Both the position numbers and the translations under genes were made by a program. Of a stretch of DNA of 64,000 nucleotides, positions 23,895 to 35,152 are shown one piece after another. The DNA comes from Gaertneriomyces semiglobifer. Lineage: Eukaryota; Chytridiomycota; Chytridiomycetes; Spizellomycetales; Spizellomycetaceae. Position 1 is the stretch's first letter; every line of letters starts with the position of its first letter. The stretch is from NCBI GenBank assembly GCA_025558075.1, contig JAHLKF010000001.1, forward strand, positions 124,001 through 188,000, in the 5' to 3' direction. The notes under the pieces were generated by a model. That model ran no database searches. It was given only the letters and a program-made list of their open reading frames with translations, and had not been told where the DNA came from.

Positions 23895-24836
23895 ATGTCA
23901 TCTTATCCAGCGTCATCCCCGGCCTTCAACACCGTCCCACCGAATACCCCTGTCTCCACCATCGGAACACCCAACAGCTCCATCCCCGCAACACCGACGA
24001 CTCCCGACGGTCTCGCCGCCGCGGTCGACCCCACATCTCCCGTAGGCATGTCCGACCCGTCATCCATTAACGCTATCCTAGCCACAAGCCCAAACGGGAA
24101 ACGCGACCCATCTCCTTCGAAAGGATTCATATCCCATTCCCACGCGTCGCCATCTCCCTCGTTTGCATCTGTCGCTGCAGCTGCCGGGAAACGACCCATG
24201 TCGGGGACACCCACACGAGGATCCTCCGCTCTCGCCAGGGACAGTACCAGTAGGAGTCGTAACCATACCAGTGCGAGTGGTAGTGGTGTTTCTGGTTCGG
24301 AAGAAGGCGACTCGGACTCGGAGGATGATGAGCGACACCTCCCCGTCCGTGCACGCGATCTTGTCGATGGTCACCCTGCCGAAGAGAGTCTGAGTCAGTA
24401 CGCGAATGTGTCGTCCATGGTTGCGTTGGTGGTTGTCCCGTTCTTCCAAGGCTTGTTTTATGGGCTGGGAGAAGGCGCCGCCAAGGTGCTGATTGGGAAT
24501 TACTTTGGGTTGGAGCCGATTGTGGCCCTTGGCGGAACACGAAGGGATAAGGTGGACGGAACAAGGGAGAGACGCGGCGGCGTGTCGATGGCTAGGTGGT
24601 TCAAGCGTGAGGAACAGACTCCTGTGACGGTGGCTGTGGCTGCTGCCATGCCTGAACCGGACTTGGCTCTGTTGGAATGGGTGGATAAGTCGCAGGAAGG
24701 AGAACGAGTTGACATTTCCGAGCCTAGAATATCCGTGCAGTTGAGCGAATGGAAGCGGCGACAGTTAGGGTTGGGACTTTCCTCGTTAGAAGGGTACCGC
24801 ACTCCTTTGGGCGTATTGCATAGGCCATATTGTTAG
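23895..24836 (+). CDS. Mim1/Tom13-like mitochondrial outer membrane protein
   Basis: A single exon of 313 residues. The first 160 residues are Ser/Pro/Thr-rich and disordered with an acidic patch (GSEEGDSDSEDDE). The only hydrophobic segment is near residue 175-200 (VALVVVPFFQGLFYGLGEGA) with small-residue spacing G-x3-G-x-G-x2-A that resembles the single membrane helix of Mim1/Tom13, which inserts alpha-helical proteins into the mitochondrial outer membrane. The remaining C-terminal half is soluble. The family call rests on this one segment, so an unrelated tail-anchored protein is possible. Confidence 0.45.
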   Translation: MSSYPASSPAFNTVPPNTPVSTIGTPNSSIPATPTTPDGLAAAVDPTSPVGMSDPSSINAILATSPNGKRDPSPSKGFISHSHASPSPSFASVAAAAGKRPMSGTPTRGSSALARDSTSRSRNHTSASGSGVSGSEEGDSDSEDDERHLPVRARDLVDGHPAEESLSQYANVSSMVALVVVPFFQGLFYGLGEGAAKVLIGNYFGLEPIVALGGTRRDKVDGTRERRGGVSMARWFKREEQTPVTVAVAAAMPEPDLALLEWVDKSQEGERVDISEPRISVQLSEWKRRQLGLGLSSLEGYRTPLGVLHRPYC

Positions 24837-25000
24837 GAAGACAACGACGAAAAAAACTGTTATCTTTTTCTGTGTGTCCCGACCATACTATTCTCTTTGT
24901 TTCTCACTTTCCATAATGCTCTATTACCACACTATAAATTGTGTGGGCGCTATGTACATGTACCAGAATGACCTACTACGTATCTTTGTCTTTCTTCTTG

Positions 25001-27115
25001 CTATACATACACCATGCCTCCGCCGCCACCTCGTCCGACCCAGAGCCATGTGTCGGCACCTTGTACCGTAACGCGTCCTGGCATTGTCACTAAGGCGCTG
25101 ACAAAAGGTGTCAGTGTCACGCTGCTGAGGAAGTAGAATAGGATCCCGAAGGCGATGGAGATGGGAAGTGCTGGGAGTGCTTTGCGATAGAGCGCGAGTA
25201 AAAAGATTGTCATGTTCAGGCCAGTGAGCACGGCGACTGTGCAGGCTACCGTTGTGATCCAGTCAAACATTGCTGATTCACGGAAAAAACAAAAAGACTA
25301 TTAGCCCAATGGACCTCACAAAATGACAGACGTTTCGTAAAAACATGGTTGGGAAACGTACCAGCTCGCGCGACCAAGACACTGTAGAACACGAAATCAC
25401 CCAGCCCTAATTTAAGTCCACCCCTCGCAGCCTCTTCCTCCTCTTCCTCGGCCTGCGCATCCAATTGCTCGCGACACCTCGTCTCAGTTTCCATCGGCTG
25501 TGCAAACTGCAACTCCTCGCCTCCGTGGGATCCATCATCGATATTGATGGCTGATATCGGTTGAGGTGACGCTGAATCTCGTACTTGCATTTCCATCATG
25601 TCGCGGGGTGGATGCGGGTCGGGCCGCGATGCTGTGAGTTCGCGGAATTCACTAAAGTCGCTTACACGGTCAAGGGACGACTCGTTGGAGCTATCGTCGC
25701 TCGGTGGGCGTCCTGTTCCAGTCGCAGCTGAAGCTTGGGCCGATATCGGTCGCCGAGACGATGGTGGAGTGCCTGGGGCTGCCATCAACCATACCATTAC
25801 TAGGATTCGAATATGAGATTAATTAACTGGAAAAGAAGTCCTTAAACAGCTGTGATGAGCGAACCCACCTGTATACAATAGCGCGGGAATCTCTCTCTCA
25901 TTATTCTGCGAAGTCTCGACCAAAATTCGCAGCGGGCCGAAAGGGCATAACACGGCAATAAGATCTAATAGAAGGGCATCAGACAAAGCGCCCATCAGCG
26001 CACTCTCGTCAACAATGCTCACCCCATATCGCCAGCAACGCCAATAAGATCCATGTCGTTAATGCGGGGAGCTTTGTAAGAGTATACGCCTAATAGTGGA
26101 CGAGTCAACTTGTGCCTCATCCACCTGCCGATGGGAAAAACAACAAACTCTTACCATCATACTACTCATTAGTACTAAATAGACTTGCTGCAGTATGAGC
26201 GGTCCCTTGTAAAATATCGAGAGTACTCCGACAGCGGTCAGATTCCAGATGAAGAACCAAAATGTGATGTGATCCAGCGAAAGATTGTGTACTTGTAGCA
26301 ACTCGACACCCAGTGTCCAGCCAAAGGTACCGAGCAAGGCAGTGACGACAATGATGAAAAAGACGTAAAGAACCTGTAATGTCGATGTTTGTAAGCAAAG
26401 ATGGCCGGAAGACGCCCAAGCAATCTCGAAGTACCTTCATGCAGTTGAAGTAGAATAAAGCCACGACAACAATCGTAGCACCCACGATTTGACCAAGGAT
26501 TGTCAGCGCGGAAACAAATGCGCTACCGCTGTTGCCCTCACTCACACCAAACGCTGTTCCGACTGCAGAACTCGGCGCGGATGGCAGCCCAATTCTGAAG
26601 CTTTATGTTAAACGGGGCTAGGGGCCATTTAAGATCAGGAAAGTCACATACCCCGTATCAAAGTAGGAGCTATAGTCCGTCGTGAGTTTCACCCACAATA
26701 TGGATAAGAATATGCAACACAGAACAGGTTTGAGAATGAGGTATATCTGCTCCATGTAGAACTTGAGATCCTCAAGCTTTTCTTCTTCGGTCAGTTCGTT
26801 GGGATCCACTACGTCCATTGGCGAGCCTGGTGGGTTCGCGGGTATACTTTCGTTAGACGAGGCAAGCGCCAACGCTTGAGCGCTAGCAGAATCTTGTTTC
26901 TTTCGAGTGAAGAACGAGGTGATGCGGTCGATGAAATGCGCTAAGAGAATCGTTGGCAGGTCAGCGACACTGGCCAAAGTGGGTATACGAAGATCGCGGG
27001 GCTCTGAGGTACTCACTCTCTGTGTTAATGAGCTGCGCGGCATTTCCTCTCCCACGTACTCGCCGTCTTCGCTGTCGGAGTCGTTCTCTGGGTATTTGAC
27101 GGTCAAGCGACACAT
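25001..27115 (-). CDS. presenilin-type intramembrane aspartyl protease
   Basis: Seven minus-strand exons: 26652-27115, 26435-26570, 26155-26373, 26023-26089, 25869-25964, 25362-25799 and 25001-25272; 563 residues from ATG 27115. The order of presenilin landmarks is complete: membrane helix after KFYMEQIYLILKPVLCCIFL, WNLTAVGVLSIFYKGPL, LPALTTWILLALLAIWD followed by LIAVLCPFGPLRILVE (first catalytic Asp, in WD rather than the usual YD), a long hydrophilic loop, GLGDFVFYSVLV (second catalytic Asp) and PALPISIAFG near the C-terminus. By family knowledge this is the catalytic subunit of gamma-secretase, cutting single-pass membrane stubs. The acceptor of the second exon (26570) is the least certain junction. 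Presenilins are absent from most Dikarya, so this supports an early-diverging fungus. Confidence 0.92.
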
Positions 27116-27515
27116 TTGAGCTACCGCTCGTGGGTAGCGGGCTCGCCAAGTCTCGAGGGGTATGCTCGACTATAAACGACGGACTGCCAGAATCCTGCTC
27201 CGGCTTTTGTGTTCCAACCATTCCGGCGCATACCAACCGATGTCGCTCCGCCCAGTCGTACGCCTGGCACTCGTTGCTGCAGTAGTGAACTCCGGGTCCA
27301 CATAAGGAGCACATGTAAAGAGCGGGGCGGGCACAAACGGTACAATGCACGCCTGTCACCGGCCTAGATGGCATGGCGGCCGACGTGGACGTTGGTGACA
27401 GTGTAGGTCGACCAGTGGATGTGCTGTTCTGTCTATTCTGACTGCCTCGTCTTCTGCCATCGCTCCTCCCTGATTCCGAGTATTGTGGTGGCCCACTCTT
27501 TGAAGCTTTTGCCAT
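27116..27515 (-). CDS. MYND zinc-finger coding segment, probably the 5' exon of the presenilin gene
   Basis: From ATG 27515 the minus strand encodes a basic, Ser-rich leader and then a MYND finger, CTVCARPALYMCSLCGPG followed by YCSNECQAYDWAERHRLVC. Its frame runs past the presenilin ATG in a different phase, so a free-standing MYND gene would have to overlap presenilin by 150 bases. A GTATGC...TTTATAG intron of 64 bases (27170-27233), a normal length here, joins the finger exactly in frame to the presenilin frame but removes the last zinc-binding Cys. A 37-base GT-AG alternative (near 27075-27111) would keep the finger intact but is shorter than any other intron in the window. MYND fingers bind proline-rich peptides. 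Confidence 0.5.
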
Positions 27516-28034
27516 GGAATGCCTTGGTCCATATGACTTTGATCCAGCACACCCGTCCAATTTCTCAGGCCGGTGGGTTGCTTTTCAACGCACTGCACAC
27601 GCTTTCCTATGGCCGCTCTGAAACAAAATGTATTCTAAGGAATTTTGGCAAATAACAAATAACACCCTTTGATAAAAAGAAGACTACATAGGAATACTGA
27701 TAGAAACCATTATCATGGTAGTTCTCTTCTCTCTCACAACCTCACTCACTCACTCTCTCTTAGTTGTGGTGTATGGTTACCACTTGCAGCAAATGTAAAA
27801 AGTCCCGTAGTAACTAAAGTTGGCCGCCTCCACTCGATGCCACTTCCTTGGCGTAAAATAGGCGGCGGCTCAAGTGAAACATTTGACATTCCGAACAGGA
27901 AATTCTGGATCCACTCCGCCAACACCACACATTTGTTGTGAACCGCCGTTAGCGAGAACTGGGCGAACATGGAACAACAGGTGGATCAAGGTGGCAGCTA
28001 TATCATACGCAGGCATAGCCAGTGTTAGTAGAGG
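27516..28034. other. intergenic, upstream of the MYND-presenilin locus
   Basis: About 520 bases. A minus-strand frame at 27746-27970 (MFAQFSLTAVHNKCVVLAE) has protein-like composition but matches no family I know, and it stops without an obvious splice partner. A CTCACTCACTCACTCTCTCT run lies at 27738-27758. Confidence 0.3.
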
Positions 28035-28274
28035 TCATTCATCCGCCTGGTTTGGATCACTGTGGCGTCGGAACGACCCCACACTGAACACGCCAGACTC
28101 TGAATTCAGCTGCACGATGCGTCCATGTGGTTTCTTCAAGAAGATGACAGTTGTCCTATCGTTTATCCGTATCATATCGGATAATTGCTCGAACCAAACG
28201 CATCCTTTAGTCTGAAAAGGGAAGTGCGAGGTGGTCCCAAACCTGCCGGTCTTGAGCCTATTCATACGCCTCAT
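28035..28274 (-). pseudogene. possible fragment of the tRNA m1A58 methyltransferase subunit Trm6
   Basis: A 79-residue minus-strand frame contains INDRTTVIFLKKPHGRIVQL and then a Val-Gly-Ser-Phe turn (SGVFSVGSF). The pattern resembles the N-terminus of Trm6/Gcd10, where a leucine/proline beta strand is followed by SLGKFGSF. Nothing after residue 70 continues the family, and no splice partner was found downstream, so it is at best a fragment. It sits in a patch of other broken genes. Confidence 0.28.
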
Positions 28275-28649
28275 ACGAAGACTCCCGCGGGCGACAGAGA
28301 AAGGTGTTTGCCTCTCGAACCTTGCAAGGTTGCTTGCTGCTCATGGCCATCATCATCAAGACGAATGGTTTTTTCCTACTATTTCGGAGATGAACGACTT
28401 AGAGATGTTTGCCGTGCAAGGCACCGCGAATGCGGTAGCTTGCGTGCTGTGGAAGAAGAATGAAGCAACTGAGGTGCCGACATCAAGAGAGTTTGTCCCA
28501 GCGTGTTGCTCACTGGTATGCTTGACCTCCTGTACGATTGGGAGCTGACAAGTTCTTTCCGCGATGCAGTTTGGCCACTATAACTTCACTCGCGACCCAT
28601 GACGACACACCCAGTCGACGCTCAGAACGACTACGTATACGGTACGGTA
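28275..28649. other. unassigned region between two gene remnants
   Basis: A plus-strand frame at 28231-28548 (FFPTISEMNDLEMFAVQGTA) is protein-like, but I do not recognise it and it has no credible start. Treated as non-genic. Confidence 0.3.
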
Positions 28650-29025
28650 GGTCCTACATCTGCTTGGCCATATTAGTCGCCGGATCAGTCGATCGACAAA
28701 CATTGCATTCCGACCTGAGCATTCTGCAAGATGTACGTGCTTAATCTCTGCGGTCTCCTGCCGTTTTGACGCTTGTTTTAGGTGGCTGTGGTGCATTGCT
28801 ACGATTGGAGCCGCCAAGATCTTGCAAGCTATTAAAACGGGTCAGTGCTACAAGATGCTTCACCTTAAGCTCAACTGCCGCTCGTTTCTGTGTTTGAGCG
28901 CGGAACTCAGCACTCCAACGAATCAGTGAGAGGTATTCTCTTTACCTTTGGCTTGATGCTGACGTTTTTATCATTCGTCACGTAAATCGTCGAGGTATAT
29001 TGACTAAATATCACCATTCTACGAC
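28650..29025 (+). pseudogene. partial duplicate of the cation-chloride cotransporter gene
   Basis: The first 110 bases are almost identical to 31934-32043 (CTGGCCATATTAGTCGCCGG and the run through CAAACATTGCATTCC), including the intron start after the codon for Asp in ILQD. Similarity continues with AAGATCTTGCAAGCTATT and GAGAGGTATTCTCTTTACC up to 32386. Two internal deletions remove most of the exon encoding [19 protein letters not shown] and part of the next intron. Because intron sequence is kept, the copy arose from DNA duplication, not from mRNA. It cannot encode a transporter. Confidence 0.9.
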
Positions 29026-29047
29026 CTAAAAATCTAGGTAATTCAAT

Positions 29048-29985
29048 TCATCTCTTCGCTCTCATCGTCCGAGGATATACTGCCAGAGTCGGTATCAAGT
29101 TCATTGGCTTCCGTTGACAGAGGCGAGACATCGGAATTGAAAGACAGTGGCTCTCGGGAAGGCGCTTTTGGAACATATCTGTTGGACGCTGCCAGACTTG
29201 CCGTGAAGTCGGTCGACTGTCCGGTTCCAATGCGAGTATATCAGCCAACAATTGGCGTGGCGCACGCTGAGTAACCGTTTGGGACGGGACAGGAATGAGA
29301 ATCTGTTCTAGCTCACCCCTCCGGATAGAGGCAACATAACTGGGTTTGGAGAATGCGCGCAACTTTTTTCATCCTAAAGCCCATTAGTACCGTGCACAAT
29401 TCGACAAAGATGAGGCTGAGACTGAATATATCCCCTGCCCTGCCGACTTTCAGGTTGGTTCCCTCTTCAGGAGGACCGTACATCACTGATCCGACGTTCT
29501 TCACAAACCGCGATATTTGTGCGAAAAGTTGCGAGAGACCATAGTCACAGAGAACTAGATGGGGAGCACCATCTACATTGTGGATTAGGACATTGTCCGG
29601 TTTCCAGGTCGGGATGCTTGATATAAGCTTTGTGCAAGGCCATGAGAGCGGAGCTCATACAAAGCATCCAGACAGAACGTCTAGCAAGAAACGTGCCAAA
29701 TCCATTTGCGCAAAGGGCCGTAGAATGAGCACGGTCTTATTTGCTTGGTTGTAGCCCGTGCGCAATGATGCCAGATGGGGGTGTCGCGGTACCAATTTCA
29801 GTATCTGGGGCTGTCGTAACGCACATGCCATTCTCTCCTCTAGGTACAATCGTGCCGAAGAATCAATGGTCGTCCTCGCAAAATGATGACCAGATCCTTC
29901 CTCTACCACTTCTTGTACATAGGCGTAGGAACCGAAATATTTGGGAGACCGCCAAACAAGTTGCCATGGGGTAGACTCCATGAGT
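29048..29985 (-). pseudogene. protein kinase pseudogene
   Basis: Minus-strand reading gives kinase landmarks in order but in shifting frames. The N-lobe is open from 29981 (HPHLASLRTGYNQANKTVLI, then LRPFAQMDLARFLLD). The catalytic loop survives as KH-P-DL, then after a one-base shift KPDNVLIHNVDGAPHLVLCD; the HRD Arg is Pro and the DFG motif reads DYG. Another shift in the A-rich run near 29355 leads to VPSQTVTQRAPRQLLADILA and DSRPTSRQVWQR, the end of the kinase fold. At least three frame changes and the lost HRD Arg make activity impossible. The parental family looks like a fungal expansion of Ser/Thr kinases. Confidence 0.75.
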
Positions 29986-30777
29986 ATCAGGTTTTTGACT
30001 TCTTCTTCACCAATTCGACACCAAGATACAGCGCCTGTGCACTCTGGAAGGTCTCTTGAAATTCAACTGGGAAGTGAAGGACACGTTTCCCAGACGTTTA
30101 AGACTGAACGGAAGGTTGGTATCTCTAAAGCCAGCTTTAGCAAGGGATGCTCTACATAGCGTGCGCACAAAGCACAAGATCACTCACCAGTGCCATTCCA
30201 ATGCACTCTTTACCATCTTCACCAACACTATTTGCAGATATCCTCCAATCCAAGTCAGTCTGGACTTCTCGCGCGCGCGTGGCAAACAAAACAGTAGTTG
30301 CGGGGACTTGTGTTATTGATTCTCAACTGCCTTATTTGGCAATGTTACACCAATTACGTACAAATCCGCGGATGAAACACACGCGCGCGAGCGAAGCAAA
30401 CGCAGCTTGAATTCGGCAGCTGCTGCTCAAATTCAACGTCGGCGGCGGCGGCGGGCAGGACGATGGTTGCCATTCCATTGCATTGCATAGTACTAGTAGC
30501 ATAGCACGGCTGCCTGAGCATCATCAACGTCTCTGGCGGTGTATCATTGTTGGGTTAGAAAAGGTTGATTTCCTCATAGTTAGATTGAAGCTGGTCGGGA
30601 ACCATAGAGGCTTTTTTGTGTGGTTGCGGAACCGGTTTGGACAGCGCTGTCAAACCCCAGCTGCTGGACCCTCGGCCTGCTGTCATATTCAACAATCAAT
30701 TTACGTATACCTCTTATTGCAGAAGCAGATAGCCATTATATTAGTATAGCCTATTACTGGGTGTTCCAAGCGAGAAC
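29986..30777. other. intergenic, upstream of the cotransporter gene
   Basis: About 790 bases without a recognised gene. A GGC trinucleotide run occurs at 30441-30453 and CG-rich GCGCGCGC at 30263-30274 and 30381-30390. Confidence 0.4.
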
Positions 30778-33700
30778 ATGCCGGCATCTAGATTTGTGGC
30801 AAAAGCTGGAACCCAGCTTGATTTGTTCAACCGCCATCTGCAGCGGCAGCCCTCTACTGCGGTTCACCCGTCCGATCCGGATGTGGACGACCTTCGCTCA
30901 GATTTGCCCCGCGCCGCTACTGCTAGTGCCAATGTCCAAGCAAACAAGCTGGGAACCTTGGAAGGCGTGTTTGTCCCAGTTTTTCTTTCCATTTGGGTAA
31001 CCTTCCCATTTTTTTGCCTCCTTGGTCAACATACGAAGGCTAATGAGTCCGTTTTCGTCCAGGGTGTTATCGTCTTCCTCCGCTTTCCGTGGATTGTAGG
31101 CCAAGCCGGCCTAATTGGCACTCTCGTACTGTTCTCTCTCAGCTACTTATTGACTACATCCACCACTTTGTCCCTCTCTGCAATCAGTACGAACGGCCAA
31201 GTACGCGGAGGCGGTGCCTACTATTTAATCTCCCGATGTTTGGGCCCCGAATTCGGGGGAAGCATCGGCACGGTCTTCTTTCTAGGGACTGTCCTAACAG
31301 GCGCAATGAACCTCCTCGGTTTTGTGGAGCCATTGCTGGCTTCATTTGGAGAGAAAAATGGAGCCATGCTCCAGGTACTTCCGGAAGGACGGTGGTGGCA
31401 ACTTCTATACGCATCAGTCGCATCTGTGATATGTTTAGGACTTTGTCTAATTGGATCCTCGGTGCGTGCGGTGTCCTTGAACCTAGTTCTATTTGGTATT
31501 CGCTTGACGCGACGTCAACCTTGTAGGTGGTAGCAAGAGCTTCCGTTTTCTTAGCGGTGATTCTGCTAGTGTCGACGATTTCTGTAATGGGCTCTCTTGG
31601 TTTGCAACGCCCATTCGACATTATCGGCGTAGGTGTGAGTTTCCCAGGTTGGAACCTAGACACCCTTACCAGTAACTTGGCGCCAAGCTTTACGGTCGAG
31701 CTGGGCGTGAAACAAAGCTTCTACTCTGTTTTCTCGATTGTCTTTCCCGCTTGTACTGGTATGTGTAAGCGACTTGGCTGTGATGGCACAAGCCGTGGAA
31801 CCCTCATGCTTACTGGGCAAGGTGCGCGCTTCTTAGGAATTCTGGCCGGAGCTAGTATGTCGGGCGATCTCAGGGCTCCAAGCAGATCTATTCCACGAGG
31901 CACTATTGGGGCATTGAGTTTTACCTACGTCTCCTACATCTGCCTGGCCATATTAGTCGCCGGATCAGTCGATCGACAAACATTGCATTCCGACCTGAGC
32001 ATTCTTCAAGATGTACGTGCTTAATCTCTGCAGTTCCTGCCATTGGGACGCTTTTCGCTGACATTAACTTTTTCCTTTTCTAGGTGGCGGTGGTGCCCTC
32101 CCTTGTTGCTGTCGGCGTTGCTGCAACATCCTTTTTCTCTGCCCTTGGTAGTATGATTGGTGCCGCCAAGATCTTGCAAGCTATTGGAACGGGTCAGTGC
32201 TACAAGTTGCTTCACTTTAAGCAATTTGCTCACGCTCTGCTTATAGATGATTTATTGCCGCTCGTTTCTGTGTTTGAGCGCGGAACTCAGCATACCAACG
32301 AACCAGTGAGAGGTATTCTCTTTACCTTTGGCTTGATGCAGACGGTTTTATTATTCGTCACGGATATCAACGAGGTGCATTGACTGCGGATTACTATCCT
32401 ATCTGCGAAAATGGGCTAACCGACCGTTGTAGATTGCTCCCTTTGTGACAATGTTTTCGTTGCTAACGGTAAGCTCATGTGGTAAACGATGGTACGCTCA
32501 TGGCTGACTCGTTTTCACTTTCAGTTTGGGGTTCTTAACTTGGCGTGCTTCCTGTTGCGCGCTGCTGGATCGCCAAACTTCCGGCCTACGTTCTACTACT
32601 TTAACTGGCGCACTGCCCTGTTCGGTTTTGTGGGTTGCATTGGCGTAATGTTTGTTGTCGATGATATCAACGCAATGTATTCTTGCGTGTTGGGCTCCAT
32701 TCTTTTTGGGATTATTCATTACTACGCACCACCGAAGAGCTGGGGTGACGTGACTCAGTCGCTTATTTATCACCAGGTATTCACAAATGTATGGTTTTAA
32801 GCCGGTCTTGTCACTGAAACATTTGCGCTACTATTCAAGTGCCGAAAGTATTTACTTCGGTTAGACTTGCGTAAAGAGCACGTCAAGTTTTGGCGGCCGC
32901 AGGTGATGGTCCTGGTCCAAGATCCGCGCCAGGATCTCCGGTTGATCAAGTTCCTGAACGATCTTAAAAAAGGTAAATGCACGAACCAAGCTCTGCGTGC
33001 CCGCTTGTTATTGATGCACCGCCGTGCATAACCGACAGGAGGCTTGTTTGTTCTTGGTCACGTTTTGAAAGGCGATTTCAATTCTCGACTCGCAGAGTAC
33101 AAGCGACAACTACCGGCATGGTTGCGCTACGCCGATATCGCAGAAGTCAAAGCGTTTGTGCAGTTGACGATTGCACCAAGTGAGCGCATTGGGGCGCAAA
33201 ACTTGATGTTATCCAGTGGATTGGGGGGCATGAAACCCAACATCGTCGTATTACCATTCTTAGATTCGGCTCGCCGATCACCCGACTTCTTAAACTCGTC
33301 AGATGACGAGCTGGACCCCGTAGGTGGTGCGGCCACCGTATGGACCAGGCCGAACGACAAGCCAATAGTCACTGATGACGTCAAAGCGCTTGAACAGGAT
33401 CCTCTAATTGCAGACTTGCCCACTTCCGTAGACCTAGAAGAAGGCATTTCTCCCACTGATTTTGTGGGAATCATTGAGGATGCCCTTGGAGTCAACAAGG
33501 CTGTCGCTGTAGCAAGAGGATTTGCTGATTTGGAGGAAGACTTGGCGATTTCACATCCAGGCGGGCACGGCAACAATCGTTCTAAAAGGCAACGATTGAC
33601 CACCTATGCCGCGGAGGAGTACCGAAGGTCGGTCTTGTCATTTATTTATCATTTGTTTTTTTTTTTCTGAGAAACTCTGATCGGCTGATACATTCGCCCT

Positions 33701-34784
33701 TCAGGCTATCAATGTTTTTCTCGTCCCGCTTTCGGCCAACCGAGTTCGACTCACTTGAAGAAAGCGCAGGTTTATTATCCGAGCACACGCCCTCTGCTAG
33801 CGCGACAGATACGTCCTCTTCAAGTGACTCTACCGACACAAGCGAGATAAAGTATATTGACCTCTGGCCAATCCAAATGGCTCAGACGGGTTTAGCCAAA
33901 TCCGCCTATACGTTCGACAGTTATACCCTGGTGCTGCAACTGGGCACTATTTTGCACATGGTACCGCATTGGAAGGAAAAGTATAAGCTACGTGCTGTGG
34001 TTTTCGTGGAAAATGAGGATGAAGCGGACGAAGAGCGACGAAGAGTTAGTGTCCTTCTGGCAGGGTTGCGCATACAGGTACGTTGTTTGGGAAATGCCGA
34101 CCAGTAGCTCAGAATGCTAAAACCGAGAAATTTTCTGCCTTACAGGCGGAGCTTAAGATGGTGTGGCTGCGACCTCGTTATGGGCGAAGCGATAGTGAGG
34201 TGCGTTAAATGGCACCAGAATGGTGGAGTGCTCGCTACCACTGTTGGCTAACTTCACCGTCGCCTCCTTAGGAGTATGAGAGAGTGTGCAGAAGGTTACA
34301 TTTACACATGCACACCACCTCGCCGGCGACACCAAAGAAAGCCGCGACAGACGAAGCTGGTTGTTCCGAAACGGCAAAGGACTCGGAGAACGTCGTGAAA
34401 CGGCGGTCAACACTCATTGCCACGCGACTTTCTCGTGAGTACGTCAGCGGATTTGATTTCGACGCCGAGCAAGAGAGTGTCGCGCAGGCTATGGAAGAGA
34501 GCGCGCTTGACATGGCGGATTCCCCAACGAGAACTGTGCGGTCAGTGTTTGACACGCTTCCAACGCATACGCAGCATGTTGTGTTGAACCAACTGCTGCA
34601 TGCTCACTCTGGCAGTGATACTACCGCGGTGATCCTCATGACGCTGCCAGCGCCGGAGCCGGGGGCAGGGCGTAAGCGGGATGCGTCTTTACGGTACTTG
34701 GATGAGTTGGACACATTGACTAAAGGTCTTCCACCGACTTTTATGGTGCACGGAAAAGGTCTCACTGTTACGATGTCTCTATGA
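30778..34784 (+). CDS. cation-chloride cotransporter (SLC12/KCC, Vhc1-like)
   Basis: Thirteen exons: 30778-30996, 31063-31461, 31527-31758, 31837-32012, 32084-32192, 32247-32374, 32433-32468, 32525-32776, 32840-32972, 33039-33627, 33705-34077, 34146-34199, 34272-34784; 3213 coding bases, 1070 residues, all GT-AG. It opens with [20 protein letters not shown] and [16 protein letters not shown], then [20 protein letters not shown], and [20 protein letters not shown] and [11 protein letters not shown] in the transporter core. The cytosolic half carries [19 protein letters not shown] and [11 protein letters not shown], the SLC12 C-terminal domain. Closest in kind to the yeast vacuolar K-Cl symporter Vhc1 and animal KCCs: it couples K+ and Cl- export or vacuolar loading. 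A partial dead copy lies 2 kb upstream. Confidence 0.95.
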
Positions 34785-35152
34785 TGCCATATTCTCTGCG
34801 ACATAATCTTTGTATACAACCTATCATTATTATTCCAGGATGCCTCCTCGTTGTAAACAAAGAAGCACCAATGGTCTCGTCCAGTTCGTGAACTTTTTGC
34901 AGTCGATAAGCAAAAGTAACGCATGTGATTACGTTATACACGCCGGCGCCCTTCAGCTACCACGCCCGGGATTTTGTTTAGGAAGGGCGGTGGAACGTCT
35001 TTTTCAATTAATGTTATGGTGGCAGGGAGTGCGGGGAGAAACGCAGGTTGAGGCTCTAGGTCTTGGGTTGGCATGAGAGAGTTTGACTCCGCTGAAGAAG
35101 GCCTCCTATCGGTTTTACGCCTTGCAAAGAGGAGTTTAATAACATTATTACC
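34785..35152. other. intergenic, no gene seen
   Basis: About 370 bases; presumed 3' flank of the cotransporter and promoter of the Sds3-like gene. Confidence 0.45.

Noticed and set aside
26571..26620. Presenilin exon 2 acceptor at 26602
   Set aside because: It gives the wrong phase; only the acceptor before 26570 keeps frame between the two well-supported exons.
27075..27111. 37-base intron joining the MYND finger to presenilin
   Set aside because: Frame-compatible, but far shorter than any other intron here; kept only as an alternative.
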